Shown piece after piece: positions 9,539 through 17,818 of a DNA stretch of 20,607 nt. Both the position numbers and the translations under genes were made by a program. The notes beneath the pieces were generated by a model. It was not told the origin of the DNA and searched no databases. It was given only the letters and a program-made list of their open reading frames with translations. The DNA is taken from contig BFEA01000116.1 of assembly GCA_003427395.1 (NCBI GenBank), positions 1,338,170 through 1,358,776 of the forward strand. The letters run 5' to 3'. The DNA is from Chara braunii. Its lineage: Eukaryota; Streptophyta; Charophyceae; Charales; Characeae. Every line of letters begins with the position of its first letter. Within the stretch, counting starts at the first letter, position 1.

Positions 9539-10208
9539 TTCGAGTCCCCACAACGGCCGACATTAGGCCTCACCGTATGGGCTGCTTCAAGAGGAGCCAA
9601 CCCAAAGTCACGCGCAGATTTGATCCCTGCATCTGCAGGGTGAGAGTCTGATGTTATAACCTACCGGGATGACTCCTATTCCACATAGGAATGGGAGCTG
9701 CTCTTCTATATGAAGAGCTCAGCCCCTCATACTCTTACGTGGCCCCACACAAACCTTGCTCGTACCCCTTAATGTCCTCAATTGCGTACCGAGCGCGGCG
9801 CTATCCGCATGTTGGCACCCCGTCGACCTAGCATGCATGCCACCACCATGCACACGGCGCACTCCCCTGTGGAGCCCCTCCAAGCCCTAAAACCTCGCGG
9901 CCTACGGCCGCGCGTGCCACTTTTGAGGTGGTGTGTGTTTAATCCTAATCTCCCCACTGCCGCACACACCTATGGCTCTGTCGAATGCGGCCAATGGTGA
10001 TTCCCTCCAATACTGCTGCTCCAACCGGATGTCAACGGCGCCCTACATTAAGGTCACCGCATATCGACGGTGCCAATGACGTTAATAACGCTAGCAATGT
10101 TACCATCATCATGCCTCAACGTCATCAACTTCAAACATATTAGGTTGGTGTGAATAAACTTTGACAATGTCAATCTCATCATGTTTCTTGATAAAAAAAG
10201 TCGGTCAG
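9539..10208. other. 670-bp sequence separating blocks A and B in copy 1
   Basis: Absent from the second copy, where A abuts B. It starts TTCGAGTCCCC (B-box-like) and ends GTCGGTCAG. It contains perfect or near-perfect hairpins: CCCTGCA/TGCAGGG (9625-9640), a 10-bp stem with one G-T pair at 9673-9682/9688-9697, GCTCTTC/GAAGAGC (9700-9718) and CGCGGCC-TAC-GGCCGCG (9896-9912). No convincing target-site duplication: only AG is shared at the two junctions. Either an insertion in copy 1 or a deletion in copy 2. No gene. Confidence 0.5.
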
Positions 10209-10263
10209 TGTCTGACCTTGAAAAACTCGAGCAGAAACCCTCACAGGGGTTTCTGTTCCGACA
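10209..10263. repeat. Dispersed repeat, block B, copy 1 (55 bp with hairpin)
   Basis: Identical to 16743-16797 except for one T/C difference. It begins TGTCTGACC and ends TTCCGACA, giving TG...CA ends with an imperfect TGTC-GA terminal inversion. It contains a perfect 9-bp hairpin, CAGAAACCC (10232-10240) with GGGTTTCTG (10247-10255). Immediately to the right, a second perfect 9-bp hairpin TAAGCGACG-TCCT-CGTCGCTTA lies at 10281-10302, outside the shared block. Confidence 0.85.
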
Positions 10264-10510
10264 GTCTTCCCCGCCCCCATTAAGCGACGTCCTCGTCGCT
10301 TACCATAGGCAAGGCGAAGTCTCTACAAGATATCACCAAATATATCACATAATCATAATATATCTGGAATTAATTCAGATTTGTGGCGAGCGACACTTCC
10401 GTCGTTCATCTTTCTTTCCTTTCATAATCCTCCGGATATTTTTTATGAAATATTATGTGCAGACTTCATTACTTACAATACTTCAAACATTGACTTACTT
10501 TCAAACATAA
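10264..10510. other. Spacer with one strong hairpin
   Basis: Contains the 10281-10302 hairpin described with block B. The remainder is AT-rich. A degenerate unit of the following 29-bp array can be made out at about 10486-10510. No gene is supported. Confidence 0.4.
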
Positions 10511-10620
10511 CAGAGGCTTACTTTCAAGCCTTTAATATACAGAGGCTAACTTTCAAGCCTTTAACATACAGAGGCTCACTTTCAAGCCTTTAATATACAG
10601 AGGCTCACTTCCAAGCCTTA
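10511..10620. repeat. 29-bp tandem array, about 3.8 units
   Basis: Units at 10511-10539, 10540-10568, 10569-10597 and a partial 10598-10620 follow the pattern CAGAGGCT-n-ACTTTCAAGCC then TTTAATATA. Within each unit AGGCT and AGCCT can pair, so the array can form a row of small hairpins. There are no spacers between units, so this is not a CRISPR. It is a simple minisatellite. Confidence 0.92.
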
Positions 10621-12159
10621 TAATTTTTTCGAACCTTCCTTCGAAAGCACTTTCATTCAGTCACGAGTTGGAATGGGGCCAGAAATAACCTCTAACAGGT
10701 CTTTTCCCCGCAATCTGGAATCCACCGTTGGTTTTACCCAACTTGAGGGATTACAAGTTCATTTTAGAAGAATGATCCCAACATCATCCCACTGGCGGCC
10801 ATTCATCCTCTCTTTTGTCTCTCATTGATGGATCAAGCTTATCCCCCTGATGGGACTCTCTTCAGGCTATAACCCCCTGTCTAGGTCTCGTCAGGCTGAA
10901 CCCCCTGCGGGTCTTTCATCCGTACAACACATACTGCCAGGAATTTAACCTGGGTCTCTCGTGTTCATGGAGATGCATTCTCATCACCTCAGCATATCTC
11001 AGCATATCTCTCGCTGCCAGGAGTTTAACCCGGGCTCCCCACGAAGCACAAGGATACTCACACTATACTACAGCATGTGTCAACTCCATCCCAAAAAGAA
11101 ATCACCCTTCCAAAAGCCATCGTCCAGTCCGGCTAATTCCCACTCCAACTTAATCATCATGCACGATTTATCTCCTACATGTCTTGTGAATGCGTCGAGG
11201 AGTGGTGTAATCCATTCAGGATAGCATCTCGACGTCAAGCCCCGCTTTAGACTCGAGCCTCACCACCTTCCCTCCGATTCCAGTGTTTTCGATCCTTATC
11301 AGTCCGTCGTAAACAGAGTAGAACTGCCCCACCTTCCACAAGCGGGGTTGGTTAGGTCCCGCCTATAGAGGTACGGTGACCATATTACATATAAGGAAGG
11401 GTAACCACTCCCTTCCCCATATCAAACACAGTCGCCTACCCTGCAAACAACATTTTAATAAAGTCTCAACACCTTCCTCCCTTTCAACGATAGTGTAGCC
11501 ACCTTCCTCGAAAGGAAAGATGACAGCATCCCACTATGGACCAGGAACATAGTTCTGGCGCAGGCCTCACTACCGTCTACTGGGCTCACAACATTAGGAT
11601 TCCTTCTTGCATGACAATTAGAACACAACCAAATCATAAGGCAAGATAGGTAATCGAGCCACATGTCTAACGCTAACGCACAGGTATATGATTCGAGTAC
11701 ATGTCCTTTCCCAGACTTGAACTTACAAATCTTTCATTCACCACAAAATACACGGAGTTTCATAAGAGTTTCAGATCTCTCAATCCCTCATGTAATGATG
11801 GTCTCTCATCATTGCTGCAATTTCACTACTTTCCATCCGTAGCGTCACTGTCACAACCTCTCATATAGCTTGTTCAATTGCAGGTAAAGACTTTCAATTC
11901 AAACACAATAGACGTGAAAGGTGTTACGCTTTTTCGATTAATTGTTGTCATCGAACCTATTCTTAAGGTTATATTTCTCATGCGAGTCTAAGATAAAAGC
12001 TCGTATCACATGAACCACAATGTAAAGTACAATGAGTTATCCTCCTCATCCCTATAGAGGTCAGAGTTACTAACCTTTCTCTAAGCAAAAAGAAAATATA
12101 ACTTACATCATTCACTTCCCGAGTGTCGTTCCACCAAGGACAACGGTAGTTTGTCGTTA
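10621..12159 (-). other. Probable decayed internal region of a minus-strand LTR retrotransposon
   Basis: This stretch lies downstream (minus strand) of the primer-binding site at 12160-12177, where gag would be expected. A minus-strand frame from about 11580 leftward has two stop-free runs of about 45-53 codons (for example LWKVGQFYSVYDGLIRIENT within about 11240-11340). Overall stop density in that frame is near random. I found no protease, RT, RNase H or integrase motif. The assignment rests on position only. Confidence 0.25.
10937..11033 (-). repeat. Two T-arm-like stem-loops 80 bp apart
   Basis: On the minus strand CCAGG-TTAAATT-CCTGG (10937-10953) has the 5/7/5 geometry of a tRNA T-arm. 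A second copy, CCGGG-TTAAACT-CCTGG (11017-11033), has one stem mismatch. The flanking CTGCCAGGA.TTTAACC.GGG is shared. AGCATATCTC is duplicated between them (about 10991-11010). They could be tRNA-derived or just a tandem repeat with a palindrome. Confidence 0.4.
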
Positions 12160-12177
12160 TCTCCGGCAACGGCGCCA
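12160..12177 (-). other. LTR-retrotransposon primer-binding site, tRNA-Asp type
   Basis: On the minus strand the site reads TGGCGCCGTTGCCGGAGA. This is complementary to the 3' end of plant tRNA-Asp (...CCCCGGCAACGGCGCCA) with one mismatch in 18. tRNA-Asp is the primer of several plant Ty3/Gypsy lineages, Athila-like ones among them. On the upstream minus-strand side it is separated by 2 nt (GG) from CTCGACA, a plausible LTR 3' end (...CA). The geometry (LTR end, 2-nt gap, PBS) is what a 5' LTR junction should look like. Confidence 0.72.
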
Positions 12178-12179
12178 CC

Positions 12180-13439
12180 TGTCGAGCGCATCGGCCCCCG
12201 CTCGCGCGAGGGCCCTCCCGGTCGCGTTACGCAGGAGAAACTTAGGTTTTCAACTTTTTAGAGACAACTTGGGGATGACAAGTAACCCGCGCCGACCCTT
12301 CGCCGCTCCGGCCAAGTGCGCCAGCTGTACATCCCGCGGTCCCCTACGACAGGATAGGTTCTCGCGGGGCACAACTTACCTTCCCCAAGGGGCTGTCACC
12401 ACCCTTGGGGGCGTATCCCCGCCGAGCTACCAACCCACATGCGAAGGCTTTTATAATGCAATTGCAGAGGTAGGTTGGCCGATGGCGTTTACTCATTCGC
12501 TGTAGCATAAGTACGTGTGGTTGAACGCCAAAGTGGACCCGAACGTCGTCCGTCCCTGGGGCGCTGATCTCCCAGGAATCAGACCGACGTCGGTCGACTA
12601 GGACGTAATATTCCAAGCGTGAAAAAATCTCAATCAATCCTAGTCCCTTCTTTCAACGACAATCAAAGGTAAAAAAAGACTCATGTCACGTAAGCTGACT
12701 GATTTTCTGAAATCGATACAATCATACATATCACTCGTTTGGGCTGTCACGACTCTCGCCTTGATGAGATGCATTGCCAAGTTCTTTCATCCCGCCCTAT
12801 ACCGACTGCTAAATGGAAGCACAGACAATTCTCAACCCTCAAGAAAAACTAGGATGCCATTGCACCAGTGGTGACTATGATCCCACTCTAACTTTGGTGT
12901 GAATGTCATTTGCAAGTGATCTGGCTACCACTATCCAAGTCAGCGACTGTCTTGAACAATCGAACACTTGATGCCCCATTAAGGTCAAGTACCCACTTTT
13001 AAATTTTGTTGGTCGCTTTGTCCTTCTGAGCGATAATTACTCTTTCTGTTNCACGAATNACGGAGTACCCGCCTTTGACATAAAGGCATTCAAAGCAGTG
13101 CTNTAGCCACATTCCCCTGTCAACTAGCCTGATTATCCCAGNCTTGCACTTCTTATGGTGCAACCCTATCCGCGAAGGTAGTGCCTAGTCGCACTCCGTC
13201 CATAGCTAGTGAAAACACGAGTTGGGCTTCTTATGGCGCCAACTCCCCATTCGTCTGTGGCTCCTAAGTCGGCCACTAGAAGGGTAAACTTTAGCGGTTC
13301 TTCTCAACACGAGCCACCAAGAACTTAGCGCCTTCCGTGAATAGCACACGTCCATCCCCTAGGAGGTGGTCTGGGATACCCCTCGTCCTCGCCCGAGCGA
13401 ACCTCGGATCTCAGAAGTCGGGCTGGCTCCACCACGACA
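12180..13439 (-). mobile_element. Probable 5' LTR of a minus-strand retrotransposon (outer end uncertain)
   Basis: The inner boundary (TGTCGAG at 12180 on the plus strand) is set by the adjacent primer-binding site. A candidate outer boundary is CCACGACA ending at 13439, giving TGTCG...CGACA ends and a length near 1.26 kb. Another CGACA at about 12352 would give only ~170 bp and would exclude the TATA-like box, so I prefer the longer one. A minus-strand TATAAAAG lies 270 bp before the PBS. A hairpin CCCCAAGGG/CCCTTGGGG lies at 12383-12410. Four isolated N bases (13051, 13059, 13103, 13142) fall inside. The partner LTR is not in the window, so the element cannot be closed. Confidence 0.4.
12448..12455 (-). 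promoter_or_regulatory. TATA-like box in the putative LTR
   Basis: TATAAAAG on the minus strand, 270 bp upstream of the primer-binding site. That is a reasonable distance for an R-U5 of about 240 bp starting 25-30 nt downstream. A single motif match; its meaning depends on the LTR call. Confidence 0.35.
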
Positions 13440-14294
13440 GCATGGTATCCCCCCGCCTAAGCGGTCCACTCCGAGTCAGTAACAGGGTCGGCCCCTAAGG
13501 CAACGAACCCCCGCCTCAGATGCCTCATAGGGGAAGGAAATGCACTTACCACAGCAGACTGTCAGCCCTTTGTCGCCTGACGTCAAGGGCGAACCTAGAC
13601 GAGAAAAGAGAGAATCACTCAATCAGACGGGCATAGGCAGAGACAGTCATTCGGGAAAGAATGGGTAACGTTAGAAAAAAAGTCTATGTCCTATTCACTT
13701 CCTCTTCTTTGTGTGATCAAATTCCTTTTCGTCGTCTACTGGTTGCCTTTGCTTTCAACATGCATGCAGGCGAGAAAATAGAAGACAACCACCCTTCCAT
13801 TCACTTCCACTGACATGAATAGGTCCCGCTTTTTTTTTCCCCAAGCATCCCTCTACCTACTTGCACATCAGAGGAAACAACAATTTCAAAAGAGGACAAT
13901 GCAATCCCAAACTCACGTCAAACTTTCATTCGCCCACGTAAACACACATCCCCTATACCTTTTCAATGAACGTTCAAAGGACAAGGTCGAGCAAGTGCGG
14001 GTTCACACAGGTGTGAAGGGTCTGAGTCAAACTGACCTTGAGTGAAGTTGAAGAGACGGCCTACTCAAGAAGACCGTGTAAAATCACACTCCAGAGAAGA
14101 CAATCGTCACAGCAAGTCGCCCGCAAAACGATCTACACCACTTCCTAGTACGGTCGCTTGCAGCGACACCCTCTCAACACACAACCACCTCCCAGTAATC
14201 TGACGATGTCTCAGCGTCGCCGCCACCAACCGCACCACCACGCCGTTGCCAACAATACGAGAACATGCTGCCACAAAATGCCCCTCACAGTCTA
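13440..14294. other. Unassigned region
   Basis: Beyond the candidate LTR end. Only short frames with no recognisable motif; no hairpin or tandem structure stands out. Confidence 0.4.
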
Positions 14295-14745
14295 AGCGCT
14301 TCCACGTCACCACCTAGAACGTGCTGCTGCCGCCGCAAAAGTTCAGCAGCACGTCCGTGTCGCTGCCAAAAAAAACATCGTCGACGCCGGAAGATTTCGA
14401 CAGCACCTCCGTGTCACCACCAAAATCTCAGCGTTGCCGCTGCAAAAAAAATTGGTAGCGCTTCCGCACCACCGCCGTCAAGCCCGCGCCGTCGCCGCAA
14501 AAAAATCGGCAGCGCTTCCGCGTCACTACCTAGAACGCACTGCCGCTGCCGCAAAAAAAAACCGGCACCGCTTCCGCGTTACCATCAAAAAGCGTCGCCG
14601 TTGCCGTGCTAAACAGGCAAAGTTTCCTCTGCACCGCTTGCCGAAGACTCGCCGCCACCGTGCAAGACAGACAGAGTTTCCCCTGTACCGTTTGCTAAAA
14701 ACCCTGCCGCTGCCGTGCAAAACGGGCAGAGTTTCCCCTGCGCTC
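14295..14745. repeat. GC-rich minisatellite, ~50-66-bp units
   Basis: Units start with AGCGCTTCCGCGTCACCACC-like sequence and run through GCCGCTGCCGCAAAAA. Unit starts are near 14295, 14345, 14402, 14457, 14511 and 14567 (periods 50-57 bp). They are followed by longer units near 14633 and 14697 (about 64-66 bp) that carry an added GTTTCC(C/T)CTG segment. Because most periods are not multiples of three, the Arg/Ala/Pro-rich frames on either strand change register from unit to unit. They should not be read as protein. Confidence 0.85.
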
Positions 14746-15160
14746 CACCAGCTGCAGCGGCAGCTATGGCTGCCCTCACTTTCATGCTCCCTGTAGACCT
14801 CCAGCACTTCCCTCTCTCTTCACCTTGCTGAGATGGCGGCTATGGCTGTGTTCCACAACTATGGCCACCTCCAGCAGTTCTCTTCCTCCTTCGCTTGCAG
14901 ACCTCCTCTTTAGCCAGCAGCAGTTCCCCCTCCTCTCACTAGCAGCTCCTCCCAGCAGCAGCAAGCCAGCATTCACTCAAGTGAATTGCTAGCAGCACCA
15001 GCCACAAATGATTGTTGGCTGGCTGCTTGCTGGCTGCTTTTATAGTTGTGGGAGGTGGTGGTAGCAGCCTGAGCTCTCAACCAAAAATTCGAGCTGAGGC
15101 TGGGCCCTTGATCTCTTGGCGAGATCACGGGCACATACCAGCCCCACACAGCGGAAATGA
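14746..15160. other. CAG/CTG-rich unassigned region
   Basis: Many short CAGCAG and CTGCTG clusters (14750-15060) that can pair with one another. No stable repeat period or gene is visible. Confidence 0.45.
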
Positions 15161-15521
15161 CCAGGTCCACTCATAAAGAAAAGGACCTGGCCCTTTTCCT
15201 GCTGTGAAACCAGCAAGGGGGGGGGCTGTATCCAGCCACAACCCTTGTTGGTCTGCTACTGCTGAGGATCAACCTCAGCAGTGCACCTTCTCCTAGACCT
15301 GGCCAAGTTCAGAGCCAGGCTCTTAGCCGGTTTGCTGCACAAGGTGCAGCAAACCACTTGAGAACATGGTCCCCACAGCGGCCAGGTTCAAGCTAAAAAT
15401 TAATAAAGGTGCCCTCTTTCTCTCTCAACCCTGACCATATTCGGTGCAAGCTCCCTTGCTAGTTTGCTGCACTAAGTGAAGCAAACCGTTTGGGAACCTG
15501 GCCCCGACAGTGGCGAGGTAC
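15161..15521. repeat. Hairpin-rich segment with a 133-bp tandem duplication
   Basis: Two units, from about 15297 and about 15430, share CCTG-CCA--TTC, then GTTTGCTGCAC, then AGCAAACC, then GG-CCCC-ACAG. The first carries a perfect 12-bp stem GGTTTGCTGCAC (15329-15340) with GTGCAGCAAACC (15344-15355) and a 3-nt loop. The second keeps the same hairpin with one mismatch (15462-15486). Other perfect stems are CCAGGTCC/GGACCTGG (15161-15168/15183-15190), CTGCTGAGG/CCTCAGCAG (15259-15267/15273-15281) and CCTGGC/GCCAGG (15298-15303/15314-15319). No coding evidence. Confidence 0.75.
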
Positions 15522-15817
15522 GTTATTTCTTTTATTTTTGCTGCTGCTCTAGCAGCCTCGTTTTGCCTTAGTCCCCCCCCATCTTCTTTTCTCTTCTTTT
15601 TTCTTTTCTACCCCCTCGTTTCTCTGTACAGGGGCAGCTTGCTGTCCGAAACGAACAGCCACCCCTTCCCCAAGTCATTTCACAGAGTAGACCTAGAGTC
15701 AAGCTCAAAAGGGTCCTCTCACCCCTGCTACAGCAGGCGCCATAGGTGCCAGGTTCCAAGGCTAAGAGTCCTGCTGCCCGTTTTCCTCAGCGAACAAGCA
15801 CAGGCAGGTATTGGTTC

Positions 15818-15820
<3 letters not shown>
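15522..15820. other. Pyrimidine-rich spacer
   Basis: C/T-rich at 15560-15630, with a small GCTGCT/AGCAGC hairpin (15543-15556). An open plus-strand frame runs from here through the CA repeat to 16136, but its length depends on the microsatellite. It shows no domain, so no gene is called. Confidence 0.4.

Positions 15821-15886
<66 letters not shown>
15821..15886. repeat. (CA)33 microsatellite
   Basis: An uninterrupted dinucleotide repeat of 66 bp. It gives (Thr-His)n or Val-Cys-rich translations that make overlapping frames look long. Confidence 0.98.
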
Positions 15887-15888
<2 letters not shown>

Positions 15889-16093
15889 CTGAATGGACAG
15901 TTCCTTGTTTTAGGGGCAAGTCCACTCGACTGTGCTCACCCCATACCAAAGGGGCAGCCCGTTTGTCAAAAACGAACGGCCACAGAGCAAAAATAAAAAA
16001 TCTAAAAAAAATTAAAGAACCTAAATCTAATGAAAATCTAAAAAGAAAAAAAATAATCAGAAAACGATCAAGCTCACCTCTCTGCAGAAAACG

Positions 16094-16181
16094 GTCACCC
16101 GTTTTCATGGGTGACTACCAGGTGCAACGGGGCTGAAGTGCCCCAAGCAGTTGAAAGAGCATTAAGTGGTGCTCCGGCTCA

Positions 16182-16218
<37 letters not shown>

Positions 16219-16269
16219 TGTTGGCCTCAGCCAACGACCACTTCATTTCTCGTGGCTTTTCAGCCACGA
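16094..16269. repeat. String of short hairpins around a T34 run
   Basis: Consecutive perfect stems: GTCACCC/GGGTGAC (16094-16100/16109-16115), GGGGC/GCCCC (16129-16133/16140-16144), GAGCA/TGCTC (16157-16161/16170-16174), a T34 run (16184-16217), GTTGGC/GCCAAC (16220-16225/16230-16235) and TCGTGGCT/AGCCACGA (16250-16257/16262-16269). The T-run could act as a Pol III terminator or be a reversed poly-A tail. No promoter box pair was found upstream. Confidence 0.6.
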
Positions 16270-16475
16270 GCAGCCGACCCCCAGGCGTGGTTTCCACTAG
16301 CAAAGCGAAACGAATCGAATGCCTGAACCTGGCCGAGATTACAGAGATGTGCAGAAAGTCGAGATTGAATTGCTTTTCCCCATCTCTGTATAAAACACAT
16401 CCAGATTCAAGAGCTCGATCCTACCCTTTTTGCTAGTAGGACCTCGGTCCAGCAGCTCACTCATCAAAACAAACG

Positions 16476-16742
16476 GCTGCATGGACGAGGGTAAGACCCA
16501 AAAAGAAAAAAACACACAAAAATCCAGAAAAACAAAAAGCAAAACGAAAAACATTTACCTGGCCGTTTACTCCTTTTCAGGGACTTCAAGTCACTATCAG
16601 ATCCCCATGCGCCACATGGCGCACCTCCTTAGCTAGATTTTATTTATTTATTATTTTATTTTATTTTTGTTATTCTGTTGGCTTTGCCAACAATCACATT
16701 CCCTCGTGGCATGCCCACGAACTGTTGAAACACAGACTTGAG
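16476..16742. repeat. Dispersed repeat, block A, copy 2
   Basis: The second copy of the block at 9268-9538, ~93% identical by eye. The hairpins are kept: GCGCC/GGCGC (16609-16622), TGTTGGC-TTT-GCCAACA (16676-16692) and TCGTGG/CCACGA (16704-16720). The block is directly joined to block B with no intervening sequence. Confidence 0.88.
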
Positions 16743-16797
16743 TGTCCGACCTTGAAAAACTCGAGCAGAAACCCTCACAGGGGTTTCTGTTCCGACA
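16743..16797. repeat. Dispersed repeat, block B, copy 2 (55 bp with hairpin)
   Basis: Differs at one base from 10209-10263. The 9-bp stem CAGAAACCC/GGGTTTCTG is at 16766-16774/16781-16789. Similarity between the loci ends exactly at ...CCGACA, so this is probably the true end of the A+B element (about 322 bp as a unit). Confidence 0.88.
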
Positions 16798-17240
16798 CCG
16801 CTGCCCAACTCCATGATTCTCATTTTCCTCCAGCGGAGGTCATTTGCCTACCCTCCCTTATCCTAAGCTATTCACCCGACAAAGATTATTGTCACGAAAT
16901 TATTTTTGTCAAATTTCTGGCAGAGGTTAGTAACATCTGCGACATATATCATTATGTTTATTATTATTATTATCACACATCTGCCATACATGCTCTTCCC
17001 CTTGCCATTTCGCCAACCGGAGTTTTGCCCATCCCTTATCGATTATCCTATCTCCTCCCCCTATCCACCACCCAAACGACAAACCTTCCTCTCGCTCCTC
17101 TCCATCGTGCCCCCTACCCAGTGCCAACCACAAAATATGACAGTCAGGACAGGCAACAGGGAGGGCGCAGGGAAAAACCCTAGGTTAAAGAGGGACGCCG
17201 ACAAATGATTTGCACAGGAGTGAAACAATCAAAACACATG
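16798..17240. other. Unassigned region
   Basis: Contains a short (TTA)n stretch near 16957-16973. A 152-codon plus-strand frame overlaps it and the A/B repeat, but shows no motif and is judged non-coding. Confidence 0.4.
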
Positions 17241-17618
17241 CTAAACCCAACGAACCCACCCCTCCCCGCGGTCAACTGCCTGAGCCACCTCCGTGATTAT
17301 ACCATGCCGCAGCTCATTAGTATCAACTTCTGGGGGGGGATGGCATGCCCTTGCAAAATAAAAAAAAAACAGGTCGTCGACGTAAAAGTACGGTGAATCG
17401 TCACGCAAGGTATCATTGCCCACATCAGACTGTTGGGTAAATGACGAATCAATTGTAAAAAAAACTTTCAGAACAAGCGGGGGAACCGCATCACCTGCCT
17501 CCACCGAAGTGCCGTTATCAAACCATGATGACGGTGCCTTTTGATCTTCAGCGGACTGTTGATAAGACTTTTTTTTTTTTTTTCCAGACATGTCAGTGAC
17601 AACTTCATGATTAAGCAA
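17241..17618 (-). CDS. Weak candidate exon or ORF, unrecognised
   Basis: An open minus-strand frame of about 125 codons. Its first half has a protein-like composition (for example SAEDQKAPSSWFDNGTSVEA, then FTIDSSFTQQSDVGNDTL). It is preceded by a 15-bp A-run encoding Lys and followed by a T-run encoding Phe, both unreliable for frame. An ATG lies just before the A-run (the MSGK start). The C-terminal half overlaps a weak tRNA-like A-box (17276-17287), which argues against coding there. It lies on the same strand as, and downstream of, the better ORF at 17819-18505. Joining the two through the obvious donor and nearby acceptors does not keep this frame. No function assigned. Confidence 0.18.
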   Translation of the reverse strand: MLNHEVVTDMSGKKKKKSYQQSAEDQKAPSSWFDNGTSVEAGDAVPPLVLKVFFTIDSSFTQQSDVGNDTLRDDSPYFYVDDLFFFYFARACHPPPEVDTNELRHGIITEVAQAVDRGEGWVRWV

Positions 17619-17818
17619 AATTCAGAAACAACTCAGAACCCCCCCCATCGAACCACTTTACCCCACTCGGACAAGACTGACTGCAGCGGAGCCACCATCT
17701 CTGCTGCTGCTATGCCATACTCCCATCCTACCAGCTAGCCCCCTCACTGGTAGGACGCGTGATAACCCACCATCTTTTCCTACTCACCTTATTTTCTTTT
17801 TGAGGTACCTAAAAACTC

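Noticed and set aside
10209-10263. Helitron 3' end (hairpin near the terminus)
   Set aside because: No CTRR at the expected distance after the hairpin on either strand, and the ends read TG...CA.
10255-10275. CAGTCTTCCCC next to block B as a third copy of the foldback-element terminus
   Set aside because: Similarity ends after about 11 bases, and no TA flank or partner inverted repeat is present.
10511-10620. Possible CRISPR array because of 29-bp direct repeats with internal inversions
   Set aside because: Units are directly adjacent with no spacers, and the surroundings are eukaryotic repeats; it is a minisatellite.
10740-11580. Long minus-strand quasi-frame suggesting a decayed gag
   Set aside because: About 12 stops in roughly 320 codons is close to random, and no gag, protease or RT motif is present; kept only as positional context for the retrotransposon.
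12180-13560. Large-subunit rRNA fragment, suggested by short GC-rich conserved-looking phrases
   Set aside because: No known rRNA core motif could be followed for any length; the adjacent primer-binding site explains the region better as an LTR.
14434-14807. Arg-rich basic protein on either strand
   Set aside because: Produced by the minisatellite; unit lengths not divisible by three shift the frame, so no consistent protein repeat exists.
15510-16136. 208-codon plus-strand frame
   Set aside because: It spans a (CA)33 microsatellite and a C/T-rich tract, has no domain, and is contradicted by a minus-strand frame of similar origin.
17245-17290. Minus-strand tRNA-like module (TGGCTCAGGCAG then GGGTTCG)
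   Set aside because: Spacing between boxes is too short (about 18 nt) and the B-box is weak.
17340-17400. YVDD tetrapeptide in the minus-strand frame, like a copia reverse transcriptase active site
   Set aside because: Residues before and after do not fit the RT palm (only short acidic sequence before it, poly-Phe after), so it is most likely chance.
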